Assembly (NCBI RefSeq): GCF_030812195.1
Contig: NZ_JAUSSF010000001.1
Location: 2,108,001-2,172,000 of the forward strand
From: Chryseobacterium lathyri
Lineage (GTDB): Bacteria; Bacteroidota; Bacteroidia; Flavobacteriales; Weeksellaceae
Length of the DNA stretch: 64,000 nucleotides
Direction of reading: 5' to 3'
Numbering within the stretch: the first letter of the stretch is position 1; each line of letters begins with the position of its first letter. The position numbers and the translations under genes are program-made. Shown here piece after piece: positions 35,035 through 43,584 of the stretch. The notes under the pieces are model-generated. The model had not been told where the DNA came from. It was given only the letters and a program-made list of their open reading frames with translations, and did not search any database.

Positions 35035-37377
35035 ATGAGTACAGTTCAAGAAGGCATGGAACTTTTACGGTTTTATCAAAATCTTCTTCAGGATATAAGA
35101 GCAACACAACTAAGCGAAGAAGAGGGAGGAAATACTGAACAGATTTTCACCCAAATTGCTGTTGACCTTCTGGTATCAGCAGGAGAAACTGAAAATGTTA
35201 GATTGGCATATGATAAAAAAGGTGTTGGCACAAAAAACCAACATCAGATCAATGCATATTCTATTTCTGACAATTATGAAACGTTGGATCTTTTTATTAC
35301 TATTTTAAAAGGAACTGATGAACCTGCAAGAACCACCTCAGCAGAAACAGAGACAGCACAAAAGAGAATCTTAAACTTTTTCAGAAAAGCTGTTTACAAA
35401 GATTACGTAAATGAAATTGAGGAATCTTCAGATATTTTTCAGCTAGCTAATGAATTGGCATCAAGTCAAGAGTTGAGAGAAAATCTTATAAGAGTAAATG
35501 CAATAATTCTTACGGATGGAATTTTTTCAAATGAGCTTCCAAAATCTGACTCTATAAGTGGATTTTCTGTGTATACCAGAATTGTGGATTTAAACTATCT
35601 TTACAATATTACTGAAAAATCGCATATTCCAATAGAACTCGATTTCAAAGCAGATGGTTTTGAAATTCCGTGTATAGAATCTCCTTCTGAAAACGATAAT
35701 TATAAATCTTATCTTGCAATAATTCCGGGAACAGCTCTCGCAAACATATATGAACGTTTTGGTTCACGTTTATTAGAGCAAAATGTCCGCTCATTTTTAC
35801 AGTTTACGGGAAAAATTAATAAAGGGATCAGAAATACAATTTTAAAAGAACCACAAATGTTTTTGGCTTTTAATAATGGAATTGCAGCAACAGCAAATCA
35901 TATTGAACTTGAAAGAGACAGTAAGGGAAAAGGTCTTATAATTTCTAAAGTAAATGATTTACAGATTGTAAATGGTGGACAAACAACGGCTTCTATTTAT
36001 CATACTTTTAAAAAAGATAAAGCTGATGTTTCCAATATTTTTGTACAAGTTAAATTATCTGTTGTCAAAAACAGTGAGAACTTTGGTGAAATTGTATCCC
36101 GAATTGCTGAATACGCAAATACTCAAAATAAGATTTCGATTGCAGATTTAAGTAGTAACAGACCTTACCACATCCATTTTGAAAAGCTTTCAAGAGCAAT
36201 TGTAACACCTCATTCAGAAAAAAATCCAACCCAAACAAAATGGTTCTATGAAAGAGCAAGAGGACAATATAAAAATGCGAGATTAAAAGAGGGTTTTACT
36301 CGTTCCAGACAAAAAGCGTTCGACCTGAAGCATCCCAGAAGTCAAATGTTCACAAAAGAGCAGCTGGCGAAATATATTAATTCTTACCAAGAAGTATATG
36401 AAGGTAAAAAGCTGGTTATTGCCCCTCACTTTGTTATTAAAAATGTCAAGAACTACAATCAGTTTATCCTCTATAATACAAATATAAAAATAGAGCATGA
36501 CAATATCTATTACGAAGATACTATTGCAAAATCTATACTCTATAAAGCCTGTGAAAAACTATATGGTATAAAGCCTAATGCTATTGGTGACTTAAGATTT
36601 ATCACAGTACCTTACTCCATTACATATTTTGGATATAAAACCAATTATAAACTTGACCTATATAAAATTTGGAAAAATCAGGATATATCAGATAATCTGA
36701 GAAACTTTTTATATAATTTAATGGTTAAAATGGATGTTTTTTTAAAAGCTAACAGTCCTGAATCATTAATTGAAATGTGGGCAAGAAAAGAAGCTTGCTG
36801 GGAGCTGGTAAAACAACAAGATTTTGATTTAGATTATCATTCCATTAAGGATGATTTTATCAATGAAAAAATTGTCAGTAACAGAAAACAAATGTCTGAG
36901 GATGAAGTAATAGAAAATGAAAAAATTCAGAAAATAGAGGTCATTAAATCTGTTCCGTCTATAATTTGGAGAAAAATTGAAAACTGGGGACGAGAAACTG
37001 ACAATATGTCTCTTAACTTACAGAACATAGCTAATTCTATTTCCAAACGTTTAAAAAGTAATTCACAGTTACCAGACAGAGAAATTGCAAACGGACTGAT
37101 AATAATAGATAGAGTCCTTGAAATAGCTCCGGAAATTTTAGCAGAAGTTGATAATCTCTCTGAAGATATAGTTCCGGTAAAAGAAAAACAGTCGGAAATT
37201 ACACTTGAACTAATTCAAAAAATTGTAAACTGGGATAAGAAAAACAGATATTTAAGGAGTTTTGAATATGTCTTCATGAATGATCTTGCAGAAGGTAAAA
37301 AGACTTTAACTGAAAGAAACAAAATAATTGCTCTCCTGAATTTAAACAAGGCTAAAAAAGGAGGTTTTAAAGAATAA
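35035..37377 (+). CDS. AIPR-family abortive-infection protein
   Basis: The 780-residue protein contains the AIPR core: MFLAFNNGIAATANHIEL, then DLQIVNGGQTTASIYHTF, VQVKLSVVK and IAEYANTQNKISIADLSSN. AIPR proteins were first linked to abortive phage resistance and are regularly the last gene of MORC/Z1 restriction operons. It starts 4 bp after the preceding stop. The C-terminal 250 residues are mostly helical. The molecular activity of the family is not established; a sensor or effector role is inferred. Confidence 0.85.
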   Translation: MSTVQEGMELLRFYQNLLQDIRATQLSEEEGGNTEQIFTQIAVDLLVSAGETENVRLAYDKKGVGTKNQHQINAYSISDNYETLDLFITILKGTDEPARTTSAETETAQKRILNFFRKAVYKDYVNEIEESSDIFQLANELASSQELRENLIRVNAIILTDGIFSNELPKSDSISGFSVYTRIVDLNYLYNITEKSHIPIELDFKADGFEIPCIESPSENDNYKSYLAIIPGTALANIYERFGSRLLEQNVRSFLQFTGKINKGIRNTILKEPQMFLAFNNGIAATANHIELERDSKGKGLIISKVNDLQIVNGGQTTASIYHTFKKDKADVSNIFVQVKLSVVKNSENFGEIVSRIAEYANTQNKISIADLSSNRPYHIHFEKLSRAIVTPHSEKNPTQTKWFYERARGQYKNARLKEGFTRSRQKAFDLKHPRSQMFTKEQLAKYINSYQEVYEGKKLVIAPHFVIKNVKNYNQFILYNTNIKIEHDNIYYEDTIAKSILYKACEKLYGIKPNAIGDLRFITVPYSITYFGYKTNYKLDLYKIWKNQDISDNLRNFLYNLMVKMDVFLKANSPESLIEMWARKEACWELVKQQDFDLDYHSIKDDFINEKIVSNRKQMSEDEVIENEKIQKIEVIKSVPSIIWRKIENWGRETDNMSLNLQNIANSISKRLKSNSQLPDREIANGLIIIDRVLEIAPEILAEVDNLSEDIVPVKEKQSEITLELIQKIVNWDKKNRYLRSFEYVFMNDLAEGKKTLTERNKIIALLNLNKAKKGGFKE

Positions 37378-37606
37378 TTGATACTATTATATAACTATAT
37401 AAATTAAAGATACTATTCTCAAGAAGTGTGTAAGTTAAAAAGCTAAGACTTGGATGAATAATCTGAATCTTATTCCAAAAATAAGTATAAAATAAAACCA
37501 CCCCAAATTAATGGGGCAGTCTCTAACTCGAAAACCAACAGTAATCTTAATTACCATTAAGTATTTTCTGAATACCTTTTGAAAACTCAAACACATTCAA
37601 ATCTTA

Positions 37607-37948
37607 TTATAAATGCCATTCTTTCGTAATAGATAGTTTTTTGGTGGCCCAGCAAGTCTTTTTAACCCCTTGCGTATTTGCTTCAATGAACGGTTTATTC
37701 TCGTATTGTCTCTCTTCTGATTGCTTTTGCTCCTGGTAAACTTCAGTTCTTAGAAGAAGGTAGTCATTTCCAGAGGTTTGTATTGTTTCTCTTGTTCTGA
37801 TTCTGTCTCTGATTTTCGTTTTATCTCGGTTGAAACAATAGCAATAGCAGAAGATATCATTGGTTGTTTGAGCTGGTCGAAGCTCAAATACTTCTTATTT
37901 AAAGATTTTTTCTAAGGAAGCAGGTCTTATTTTATTAATGGTGTCCAT
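37607..37948 (-). pseudogene. Frameshifted small gene downstream of RecA-like ATPase
   Basis: An ATG at 37948 overlaps the ATPase gene's end (MDTINKIRPASLEKIF, then a stop). A second frame continues KKYLSFDQLKQPMISSAIAI up to EMTTFF, and a third gives LRTEVYQEQKQSEERQYENK down to ITKEWHL with a stop at 37607. The three pieces join into one protein of about 115 residues if two frameshifts are repaired. It occupies most of the gap 37378-37934. Function unknown. Confidence 0.6.
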
Positions 37949-38903
37949 TAGTTGAAAAGTTTTGAGGATTGGATAATTTGATTAAAAATGATTTTCTTGT
38001 TTCGTACGCAGACTTCAATTCCTGTTGAAATTCCGGGTACTGTTTGTAAATAGCCAAAAGTTCTGCAATGGTATTGCTGGTACTAATTCTATTTAAAATA
38101 CTATCTTTACTTATATTATTGTTACCGTTGGAGAAGCGCGCATCACCAGGACCAAAATAATCTGTTGAGTTCGCAGAAGTCACAGAGAATTCAGAAGAGG
38201 TTGCAAAACTTGCAGTTTCTGCAATACCGGAATTACACCACTCTAAAATTATTCTGCCTATTTCAGAAGTGATAATAAATTCAGGTCTGTTCATAAATAG
38301 CCCTGTTCTATCTTTACTTGCTTTAGCTAAGTGATTCTCATTAACTAACTCGAAATTAATCGTCAATTCATATTCAAAGCCTTCTCTGGTGATTTCTTTG
38401 GTTCCATGCTTCACTACTTGGGTTTTGCCATTGCTTCCAACATCTAAAGAGTAATCTATTTTTCTCCTGGTAGTAGTAATGATATGACAACTTGATTGTA
38501 GAATTTTATTGATAAATGCCTGATGCCTTGGTGTGAGATTAGACCAGTCTTGAAATCTGCCACCTAGTTTCTCATGAATATCGAGACATCCACCAGTACC
38601 ATTCCATTCATGAGATGCGCTATCAATAATAATGACCTCAATTCCTGATTTCTCACATAGTTCTATAGCCTGTATATACCTTTCAGGAGAATAGGGAGAT
38701 TGCAAGTCAAGTACATTGTAATTTCCTAAGTCTGAATAAAGAGAAGCAGAGGAGTTTTCTGTGTCAATGACAGCAATCTTACTCCAATCTTGTGTCATTC
38801 CATAAGCTAATAATAGGGCTGATTTAGTCTTTCCAAAGCCTGATGCTCCTGATAGTCCTAATCTGAGCTTTACCTGTTGCCTCTGTGATTGTTTTAATTG
38901 CAT
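37935..38903 (-). CDS. RecA-like AAA ATPase of mobile element
   Basis: The 322-residue protein has Walker A GLSGASGFGKTKSALLLAYG (16-35), Walker B IEVIIIDSASHEWNG (about 90-104) and an HIITTTRRKIDY strand typical of phage-type AAA_24/RecA-like nucleotide-binding proteins. It is separated from the integrase by 118 bp. Such ATPases on Bacteroidetes elements are thought to assist replication or recombination of the excised element. The C-terminal 80 residues are low-complexity and probably flexible. Confidence 0.75.
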   Translation of the reverse strand: MQLKQSQRQQVKLRLGLSGASGFGKTKSALLLAYGMTQDWSKIAVIDTENSSASLYSDLGNYNVLDLQSPYSPERYIQAIELCEKSGIEVIIIDSASHEWNGTGGCLDIHEKLGGRFQDWSNLTPRHQAFINKILQSSCHIITTTRRKIDYSLDVGSNGKTQVVKHGTKEITREGFEYELTINFELVNENHLAKASKDRTGLFMNRPEFIITSEIGRIILEWCNSGIAETASFATSSEFSVTSANSTDYFGPGDARFSNGNNNISKDSILNRISTSNTIAELLAIYKQYPEFQQELKSAYETRKSFLIKLSNPQNFSTNGHH

Positions 38904-39021
38904 ACGTTTTAAAATTTAATGGTTAATATTCTTTGTTTAAATGTTAATTTTTTAAATGAAAAAAGGTTAATCACATATTGCAATTAACCCTCGGCTATTA
39001 TTGATTCTTTTGTATCTACTC

Positions 39022-40230
39022 TTATAATTCTATTAGTTTGTTTATTTCCTGATCCAAATCTTCATTTTCAAAATCTTTAAGATAAGTCATGGTAATCTGA
39101 ACGTCACTATGGCCCATCATCTCTGAAATCTTTGATACACTTGTTCCTAAATATTTCAGTATGGTAGCAAAACTGTGTCTTGCAACGTAAGAGGTAACAG
39201 ATTTATCAATACCTGCCAATTTTCCAATTTCTTTTAATTTGGAATTGTACCTGCTTAATACCTTATGTTTTCTATTGGCAATCTGAACAGGTGTCAAATC
39301 ATCTTTCAGTAGAATCGGAAATACATATTGACTTTTTCTTCCCTGAGCTTTGTATAGATCTATTATCTCCTGCATAGCAGGGTTAATCTCGATATTAAAA
39401 CTGGCTTTCGTTTTAGACCTTACGTAATAAATCCTACCGTCCTGAATATCTGACCATTTAAGCTTCATCATATCAATAAAGTTCATTCCCCTTGCATAGA
39501 TGGAAAACATAAAATAGTTGTATGCTTCATGAAGATGTGGCGACTTGGATAAATCAACATCTTTCAACTTTTTAAACTCCTCTATACTAAGTGCCTTCTT
39601 ATTGTTTACCGATTTAAGCTTTGAAACTTTATAAGTCTCAAATGGATAATTTTCTTTCGTGATAAGCTTACGTTTTATGGCTTTATTGACCAATGCCCTT
39701 AAATGTCTCATCTTAAAGCTTATTCCACCATTACCGTTTCCTCTTTCCCTTAAACTGACTTCGTACTTTTCCAGCAAAACAGGAGTAATATCTCGAAGTC
39801 GTAATTTTTTACCGCCAAAACTCACAAATGAATCTTTGGTATCTTTATATGCCTTCGCATTTCCAATCCTTCCTGACCGGGTTAGTTCATCAATGATTTC
39901 ATCAAAGAACCCAGCTACAAGGACATTCTGTTCCGTTGTTTTATTCTTGAACTTATATTCAAACTCATCAAGGCCGAAGTTTTTTCCTTCATTCTGAAAG
40001 TCTCTTATAATCTTATTGGCTCTTGCCTTGAAGCTGATAAGCAGACTATTTTCGACTTTATAGTCCGGATGACCTTTAAGGAACTGTTCATTTTCAAAAT
40101 GTTCTTTCCTACATTTTAAGCCCAAGGCTATGTTTTTTCTTTTCCTATCCTTGATAATCCTAAGGTAGACCGTGTACAAATTATTAGACACAGGTCTACT
40201 GTCAAGTACAATTTTTATACTTGTGTTCAT
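39022..40230 (-). CDS. Tyrosine recombinase / integrase of the island
   Basis: The 402-residue protein has an N-terminal arm-binding domain (residues 5-90, VYLRIIKDRKRKNIALGLKC), a core-binding SAM-like domain (about 105-200) and a catalytic domain with Arg247 (YARGMNF), Arg351 (VARHSFAT), His374 (MGHSDVQ) and the nucleophile Tyr383 (TMTYLKDF). It catalyses site-specific recombination at the tRNA att site. The 23-bp repeats near both island ends are likely arm sites for its N-terminal domain. The usual HxxR histidine is a tyrosine (Tyr348), as I recall is common in this subfamily. Confidence 0.92.
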   Translation of the reverse strand: MNTSIKIVLDSRPVSNNLYTVYLRIIKDRKRKNIALGLKCRKEHFENEQFLKGHPDYKVENSLLISFKARANKIIRDFQNEGKNFGLDEFEYKFKNKTTEQNVLVAGFFDEIIDELTRSGRIGNAKAYKDTKDSFVSFGGKKLRLRDITPVLLEKYEVSLRERGNGNGGISFKMRHLRALVNKAIKRKLITKENYPFETYKVSKLKSVNNKKALSIEEFKKLKDVDLSKSPHLHEAYNYFMFSIYARGMNFIDMMKLKWSDIQDGRIYYVRSKTKASFNIEINPAMQEIIDLYKAQGRKSQYVFPILLKDDLTPVQIANRKHKVLSRYNSKLKEIGKLAGIDKSVTSYVARHSFATILKYLGTSVSKISEMMGHSDVQITMTYLKDFENEDLDQEINKLIEL

Positions 40231-40339
40231 ATTTATAAATGTTAAAATTGAAGAAATAACTGCCCAATGTGGTATTTGATAAATTGGGCAGTATTAGTGT
40301 AGTCTTTTGAAATTGCAAAAATTGCAACTTTTACATCCT

Positions 40340-41656
40340 TTACATGAAATTTTTATTTCGTCTGTAAAGTCCTTGTTTTATAGGACTAATGATGTTCTTT
40401 TTCTTCCACTGCTTAAGCTTATCATCCATTGTTCTTTTAGGTATATTATGCTCTTCTGCCAATTCAATTGCTTCGGCTCTAGTAAACTTAAAAGGTAATC
40501 CAAACAGTAATTTTTCATCATTTTCTGACAATATACCATCATCGAATGTATTATAAGTAACCAATGAATGCTTCAGAAAAGCTTTTGTTATTTCTAGTGC
40601 CAATATAAAATCCACATTAGAACAGACTAATTCTTTACCAGTACCAGAAATATTATCTATATTGCGTAAAGCTGTTAATATCATGGCTATTCTGAATAAA
40701 ATAAGCCCATGCCTATTGAGATTAGATATAAAAGATTGCGGATGATCGTCTAATATTATCTTATGTATTGCGATAAGTTCTTTCAGAAATTTTTCTACCT
40801 GATTTTTAGTAAACTTAAACTCTATCTCTTGTTTTAAACTTGCTAGTACTTCATAAAGATTAAATATTTTTTTTGCTTCTTCTTCAAATATAGCATTATA
40901 GCTCCTGGTATTGATCGAAAATACATTTTTGAATTGATTGATTTCATCAAATGTGTATACAATAAACCGTGAATACAATCCATTTTCTTTTGATTTAATC
41001 AACGTCTTTAATTGTTCCGGTGTTCCGCTCATTACCAAAGACAGCTTTGGTTCTTTAATATCTTCAAATATTTTCTCCATTTTTCTACTGATCGAAATTG
41101 GCTCATGGTGAAAACATTTTCTCAGTATATCAGAATAATTACTCCAGTCATTATTGAGCATATTACTCATAGTATCTGCTTCTGATTCCATAATCAGTAA
41201 TCCATGATTAGATGCTCCCATATAGGTATACATTTCTGCTGTGGAAATATTGGCTGGCAATATTTTGATTTCTAATGATGGACAATTATCAGAGTCTTTT
41301 TCTTTTGACTTCTTTTTTTCTTCTTTACAGTTTTTCTGAATATTGATGCTATCTTTTAGAACTTTATCATGAATTTTATCAATTAAAATCCTTGATTTAT
41401 TCATAACTCCTTTACCTGATGCTGCCGGAGCAGTAATCATTACATACAGATTGGAATAAATTTTATCTCCATCATAAACCCCATACAGATTGGGTAAACA
41501 AGCACTTAATACTCCAATAGCTGATGTTAATATTATATCTCTTTCACGTCCTGTAAATGGATTGGTAATATTTTGCAGTATTTTAGGCAGCCTACGATAT
41601 ACTCCTTCTTCTATAAGTTCATTGGTCACGCCGCCATTTATTTTTATCTCTTCCAT
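40340..41656 (-). CDS. DUF3987 replication-type protein
   Basis: The 438-residue protein has a nucleotide-binding P-loop-like segment TAPAASGKGVMNKSR (75-89) and ends in a winged-helix-like region (FTRAEAIELAEEHNIPKRTM). This matches DUF3987 proteins, which resemble primase-helicase C-terminal parts and occur in Bacteroidetes integrative elements between the integrase and excisionase genes. It probably helps replicate the excised element. It lies 4 bp after a small upstream gene and is likely co-transcribed with it. Confidence 0.78.
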   Translation of the reverse strand: MEEIKINGGVTNELIEEGVYRRLPKILQNITNPFTGRERDIILTSAIGVLSACLPNLYGVYDGDKIYSNLYVMITAPAASGKGVMNKSRILIDKIHDKVLKDSINIQKNCKEEKKKSKEKDSDNCPSLEIKILPANISTAEMYTYMGASNHGLLIMESEADTMSNMLNNDWSNYSDILRKCFHHEPISISRKMEKIFEDIKEPKLSLVMSGTPEQLKTLIKSKENGLYSRFIVYTFDEINQFKNVFSINTRSYNAIFEEEAKKIFNLYEVLASLKQEIEFKFTKNQVEKFLKELIAIHKIILDDHPQSFISNLNRHGLILFRIAMILTALRNIDNISGTGKELVCSNVDFILALEITKAFLKHSLVTYNTFDDGILSENDEKLLFGLPFKFTRAEAIELAEEHNIPKRTMDDKLKQWKKKNIISPIKQGLYRRNKNFM

Positions 41657-41660
41657 AATC

Positions 41661-42068
41661 TTATCCTTTTAATATTTTAGTACTGGTATTTTTAATGACC
41701 TCTGGAATAATAAAATACCCACGATTATCATTCTTCATCCTATCATCATAAGGAGGATTATTTTTACTTTTTGGTGAAGTATCCAGGAAAAAACCATTCG
41801 AATAAAAAACTAAGTAATTGACCAACACGTCAGCTAATTTATAGTCATATTTACTACTTGAAGGAAAAATTGAAATTTCAGTTTTTTCTGGAAAATAAGA
41901 AATACGAATACCTCTATTAGTTTTTTGATCTACTTCATAATGAAAACTATTAGCAGCAACCTCCGTAATTGAAATTTTTTCAACAGTTCTCAAAATCCTT
42001 TTATTAAATTCATGAAAATTTACTTCATTTTCATGTTTTATTCTATAATTTTCTAATTTCTTATACAT
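41661..42068 (-). CDS. Hypothetical protein of replication module
   Basis: The 135-residue soluble protein is of mixed strand and helix. Segments include HYEVDQKTNRGIRISYFPEK, LADVLVNYLVFYSNGFFLDT and a C-terminal NRGYFIIPEVIKN. No family is recognised. It overlaps the upstream excisionase-like gene by 8 bp and lies 4 bp before the DUF3987 gene, so the three form one transcription unit. Confidence 0.6.
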   Translation of the reverse strand: MYKKLENYRIKHENEVNFHEFNKRILRTVEKISITEVAANSFHYEVDQKTNRGIRISYFPEKTEISIFPSSSKYDYKLADVLVNYLVFYSNGFFLDTSPKSKNNPPYDDRMKNDNRGYFIIPEVIKNTSTKILKG

Positions 42069-42348
42069 CTTTTCTCACTTTTAATTTATTCAATAATTCT
42101 TCTTCTAAAAGCTCCTTGCTTTTATTCTCATTTTGAAGCATCCAGCTATCCAAGTCTGTTTTCTTGAAATAGATTTTACCACCATTGGGCTTAAAATACG
42201 TGATTGTTCGCTGGGATGTTAGTTTGTAAAGTAAACTTGGTGATACATCTAAGTACACTAGTGCTTCTTTAAAGCTTAAGATTTCCTTTTCAACAAGTGC
42301 TTGTTTACTAAGGAAATTTTCATTTTGATTAAACTTATCTTTTGTCAT
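42061..42348 (-). CDS. Excisionase-like helix-turn-helix protein
   Basis: The 95-residue protein has a MerR/HTH_17-type winged domain at about residues 28-75: LSFKEALVYLDVSPSLLYKL, SQRTITYFKPNGGKIYFKK, TDLDSWML. This is the standard form of excisionase or DNA-binding proteins of Bacteroidetes integrative elements. It is the first gene of the replication module. The palindrome at 42443-42460 upstream may be its own operator. Confidence 0.8.
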   Translation of the reverse strand: MTKDKFNQNENFLSKQALVEKEILSFKEALVYLDVSPSLLYKLTSQRTITYFKPNGGKIYFKKTDLDSWMLQNENKSKELLEEELLNKLKVRKDV

Positions 42349-42442
42349 GATATTAAATTTTATGAAGTCTTGACGTCATTCAATTTGGACTTCAAATTCG
42401 ATGGCAAAGAAAAGCAAGGAATACTCTTATAATCAATAGAAT

Positions 42443-42470
42443 TACCCTGATATCAGGGTATATCAGGGTA
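42443..42470. promoter_or_regulatory. Palindrome TACCCTGATATCAGGGTA with extra half-site
   Basis: A perfect 18-bp palindrome (42443-42460) is followed by a tandem copy of its right arm (TATCAGGGTA, 42461-42470). It lies between the excisionase-like gene and the last island gene, about 95 bp upstream of the former. It is a likely operator or excision/replication site. Confidence 0.6.
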
Positions 42471-42490
42471 TATTATTATGTGTTGTAAAA

Positions 42491-43360
42491 TTATAATTGA
42501 GAAATAATATCGTCTATAAGTTCTTGTTGTGCAGATTTATTATCAGACATATCATACTTTGCTGAAGAAAGCTGCCTTGAAGTAAATTCTGATCCGTCTC
42601 TATTTCTGAATAGAGTAGTTAGATAATGATTCTCATCATTACGAAAAGAAGCTTTAATATACCTGTTATTCATTAATTGCCTGAAAAAGTATACCAGTAA
42701 AGGCTTATTGGTTGTATTATTCTTAGGGCTTTTTGCGATCCAGTTGATTCCTTTATCTATTTTATGACCTGTAAATGCTTTGATAAAATCTTCTTTAGTA
42801 CAAGAGATAAGAGAATAACTGATTAATAGTGAATATAGCGTTTCTAGTTTAGAGATTACGTTTTCTCCTTCTCTTACAATAAAATTAAGAGGTGGGAAGC
42901 TAGGAAATTGTTCCTTTTCCTGAAAAACAAGTTCTTCTATGTTTTGAAAAGCCATTGTTCTGTATTGTTCCAGAAATGTGTACTTATCAATCAAGTCTTT
43001 TGTGAAGACTTCTGTTAACTGGGTATTAAGGGTATCTAAATAAACCAGAACTCTATTTTTGCTTAGCTTTCGTTGAAGTTCAAGAGCTTTATCCACATTA
43101 GCAAATCCCTTAGTCAGCAGATTGAGAATCATATTTCCGGCTTCTTCACTAAAAGTAAATATTTGTACAGGATTTTCATCGTCTTTATAGTAGTCTTTCA
43201 GCATAGAAACCTGCATGTTTTCTTTATCAATGCCATTAGGTACAATTCTTCGGGCAAAAGCATCAAGTTTAAATGAATTATAAAAACTATTTAAGTTAGC
43301 ATCTATCGTTTTAAGATAAATCTCAAGGTTTTTGAATGGATATAGTAGTTCATTGTTCAC
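42491..43360 (-). CDS. Hypothetical RteC-like protein at island right end
   Basis: The 289-residue, mostly helical soluble protein includes FTFSEEAGNMILNLLTKGFA, FIVREGENVISKLETLYSLL, KGINWIAKSPKNNTTNKPLL and a C-terminal DGSEFTSRQLSSAKYDMSDN. The layout (helical N-terminus, then INWxxxK...L..FF..L) recalls RteC-type regulators of Bacteroides elements, but the match is by impression only. It is the last gene before the right arm-site repeat and the tRNA. Confidence 0.45.
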   Translation of the reverse strand: MNNELLYPFKNLEIYLKTIDANLNSFYNSFKLDAFARRIVPNGIDKENMQVSMLKDYYKDDENPVQIFTFSEEAGNMILNLLTKGFANVDKALELQRKLSKNRVLVYLDTLNTQLTEVFTKDLIDKYTFLEQYRTMAFQNIEELVFQEKEQFPSFPPLNFIVREGENVISKLETLYSLLISYSLISCTKEDFIKAFTGHKIDKGINWIAKSPKNNTTNKPLLVYFFRQLMNNRYIKASFRNDENHYLTTLFRNRDGSEFTSRQLSSAKYDMSDNKSAQQELIDDIISQL

Positions 43361-43374
43361 AACTCAAAAATAAT

Positions 43375-43397
43375 AAAATGTTGCAGTATTGTTGCAG
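43375..43397 (+). repeat. Integrase arm-site-like repeat, right
   Basis: Identical to 24748-24770 and in the same orientation, 50 bp inside the right att repeat. It has two TGTTGCAG units 11 bp apart. Confidence 0.7.
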
Positions 43398-43400
43398 TCA

Positions 43401-43437
43401 AAAAATAAAAAAAGCACCTACATTTCTGTAAGTGCTT
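43401..43437 (-). terminator. Terminator of the tRNA gene (island-borne)
   Basis: On the minus strand an 11-bp stem (AAGCACTTACA / TGTAGGTGCTT) with a 4-base loop is followed by a T-rich run. It ends tRNA transcription after integration and replaces the original terminator now at 24550. Confidence 0.8.
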
Positions 43438-43447
43438 GATTTAAAAA

Positions 43448-43494
43448 GTGGTCCCACCTGGGCTCGAACCAGGGACCACCTGATTATGAGTCAG
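43448..43494 (-). repeat. att direct repeat, right (within tRNA)
   Basis: Identical to 24593-24639. It makes up the 3' part of the functional tRNA gene and was brought in by the island, so the tRNA stays intact. Confidence 0.92.
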
Positions 43495-43522
43495 GTGCTC
43501 TAACCAACTGAGCTATAGGACC
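43449..43522 (-). tRNA. tRNA with CAT anticodon (Met or Ile2)
   Basis: 74 nt without encoded CCA. The acceptor stem GGTCCTA pairs with TGGGACC, the discriminator is A, and the D-arm GCTCAGTTGGTTAGAGC and T-loop GGTTCGAGCC are standard. The anticodon loop CTCATAA gives CAT. There are no initiator features, so it is elongator Met or the lysidine-modified Ile2. It is the island's insertion target. Confidence 0.93.
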
Positions 43523-43549
43523 TCAAAACTTGGTTAAATTTTGTGATTG

Positions 43550-43579
43550 CAAAAATAGTAAAATTTCCTTCACCACAAA
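43550..43579 (-). promoter_or_regulatory. Promoter of the tRNA gene
   Basis: On the minus strand TTTG, 18 bp spacer, TATTTTTG: a full match to the Bacteroidetes -33/-7 consensus. It ends 27 bp before the tRNA 5' end. Confidence 0.75.
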
Positions 43580-43584
43580 ACTTT

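Larger units (their letters stand above)
24593..43494. mobile_element. Integrative genomic island inserted in tRNA(CAT)
   Basis: The island is bounded by a perfect 47-bp direct repeat (24593-24639 and 43448-43494) that is the 3' part of the tRNA gene, from the anticodon stem to the 3' end. The right copy rebuilds a full tRNA with the chromosomal 5' part, and the left copy is the displaced original end. Inside are a tyrosine integrase, an excisionase-like HTH protein, a DUF3987 protein, a RecA-like ATPase and a defence operon. No conjugation genes are seen, so the element probably moves with help or by transduction or transformation. Confidence 0.9.
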
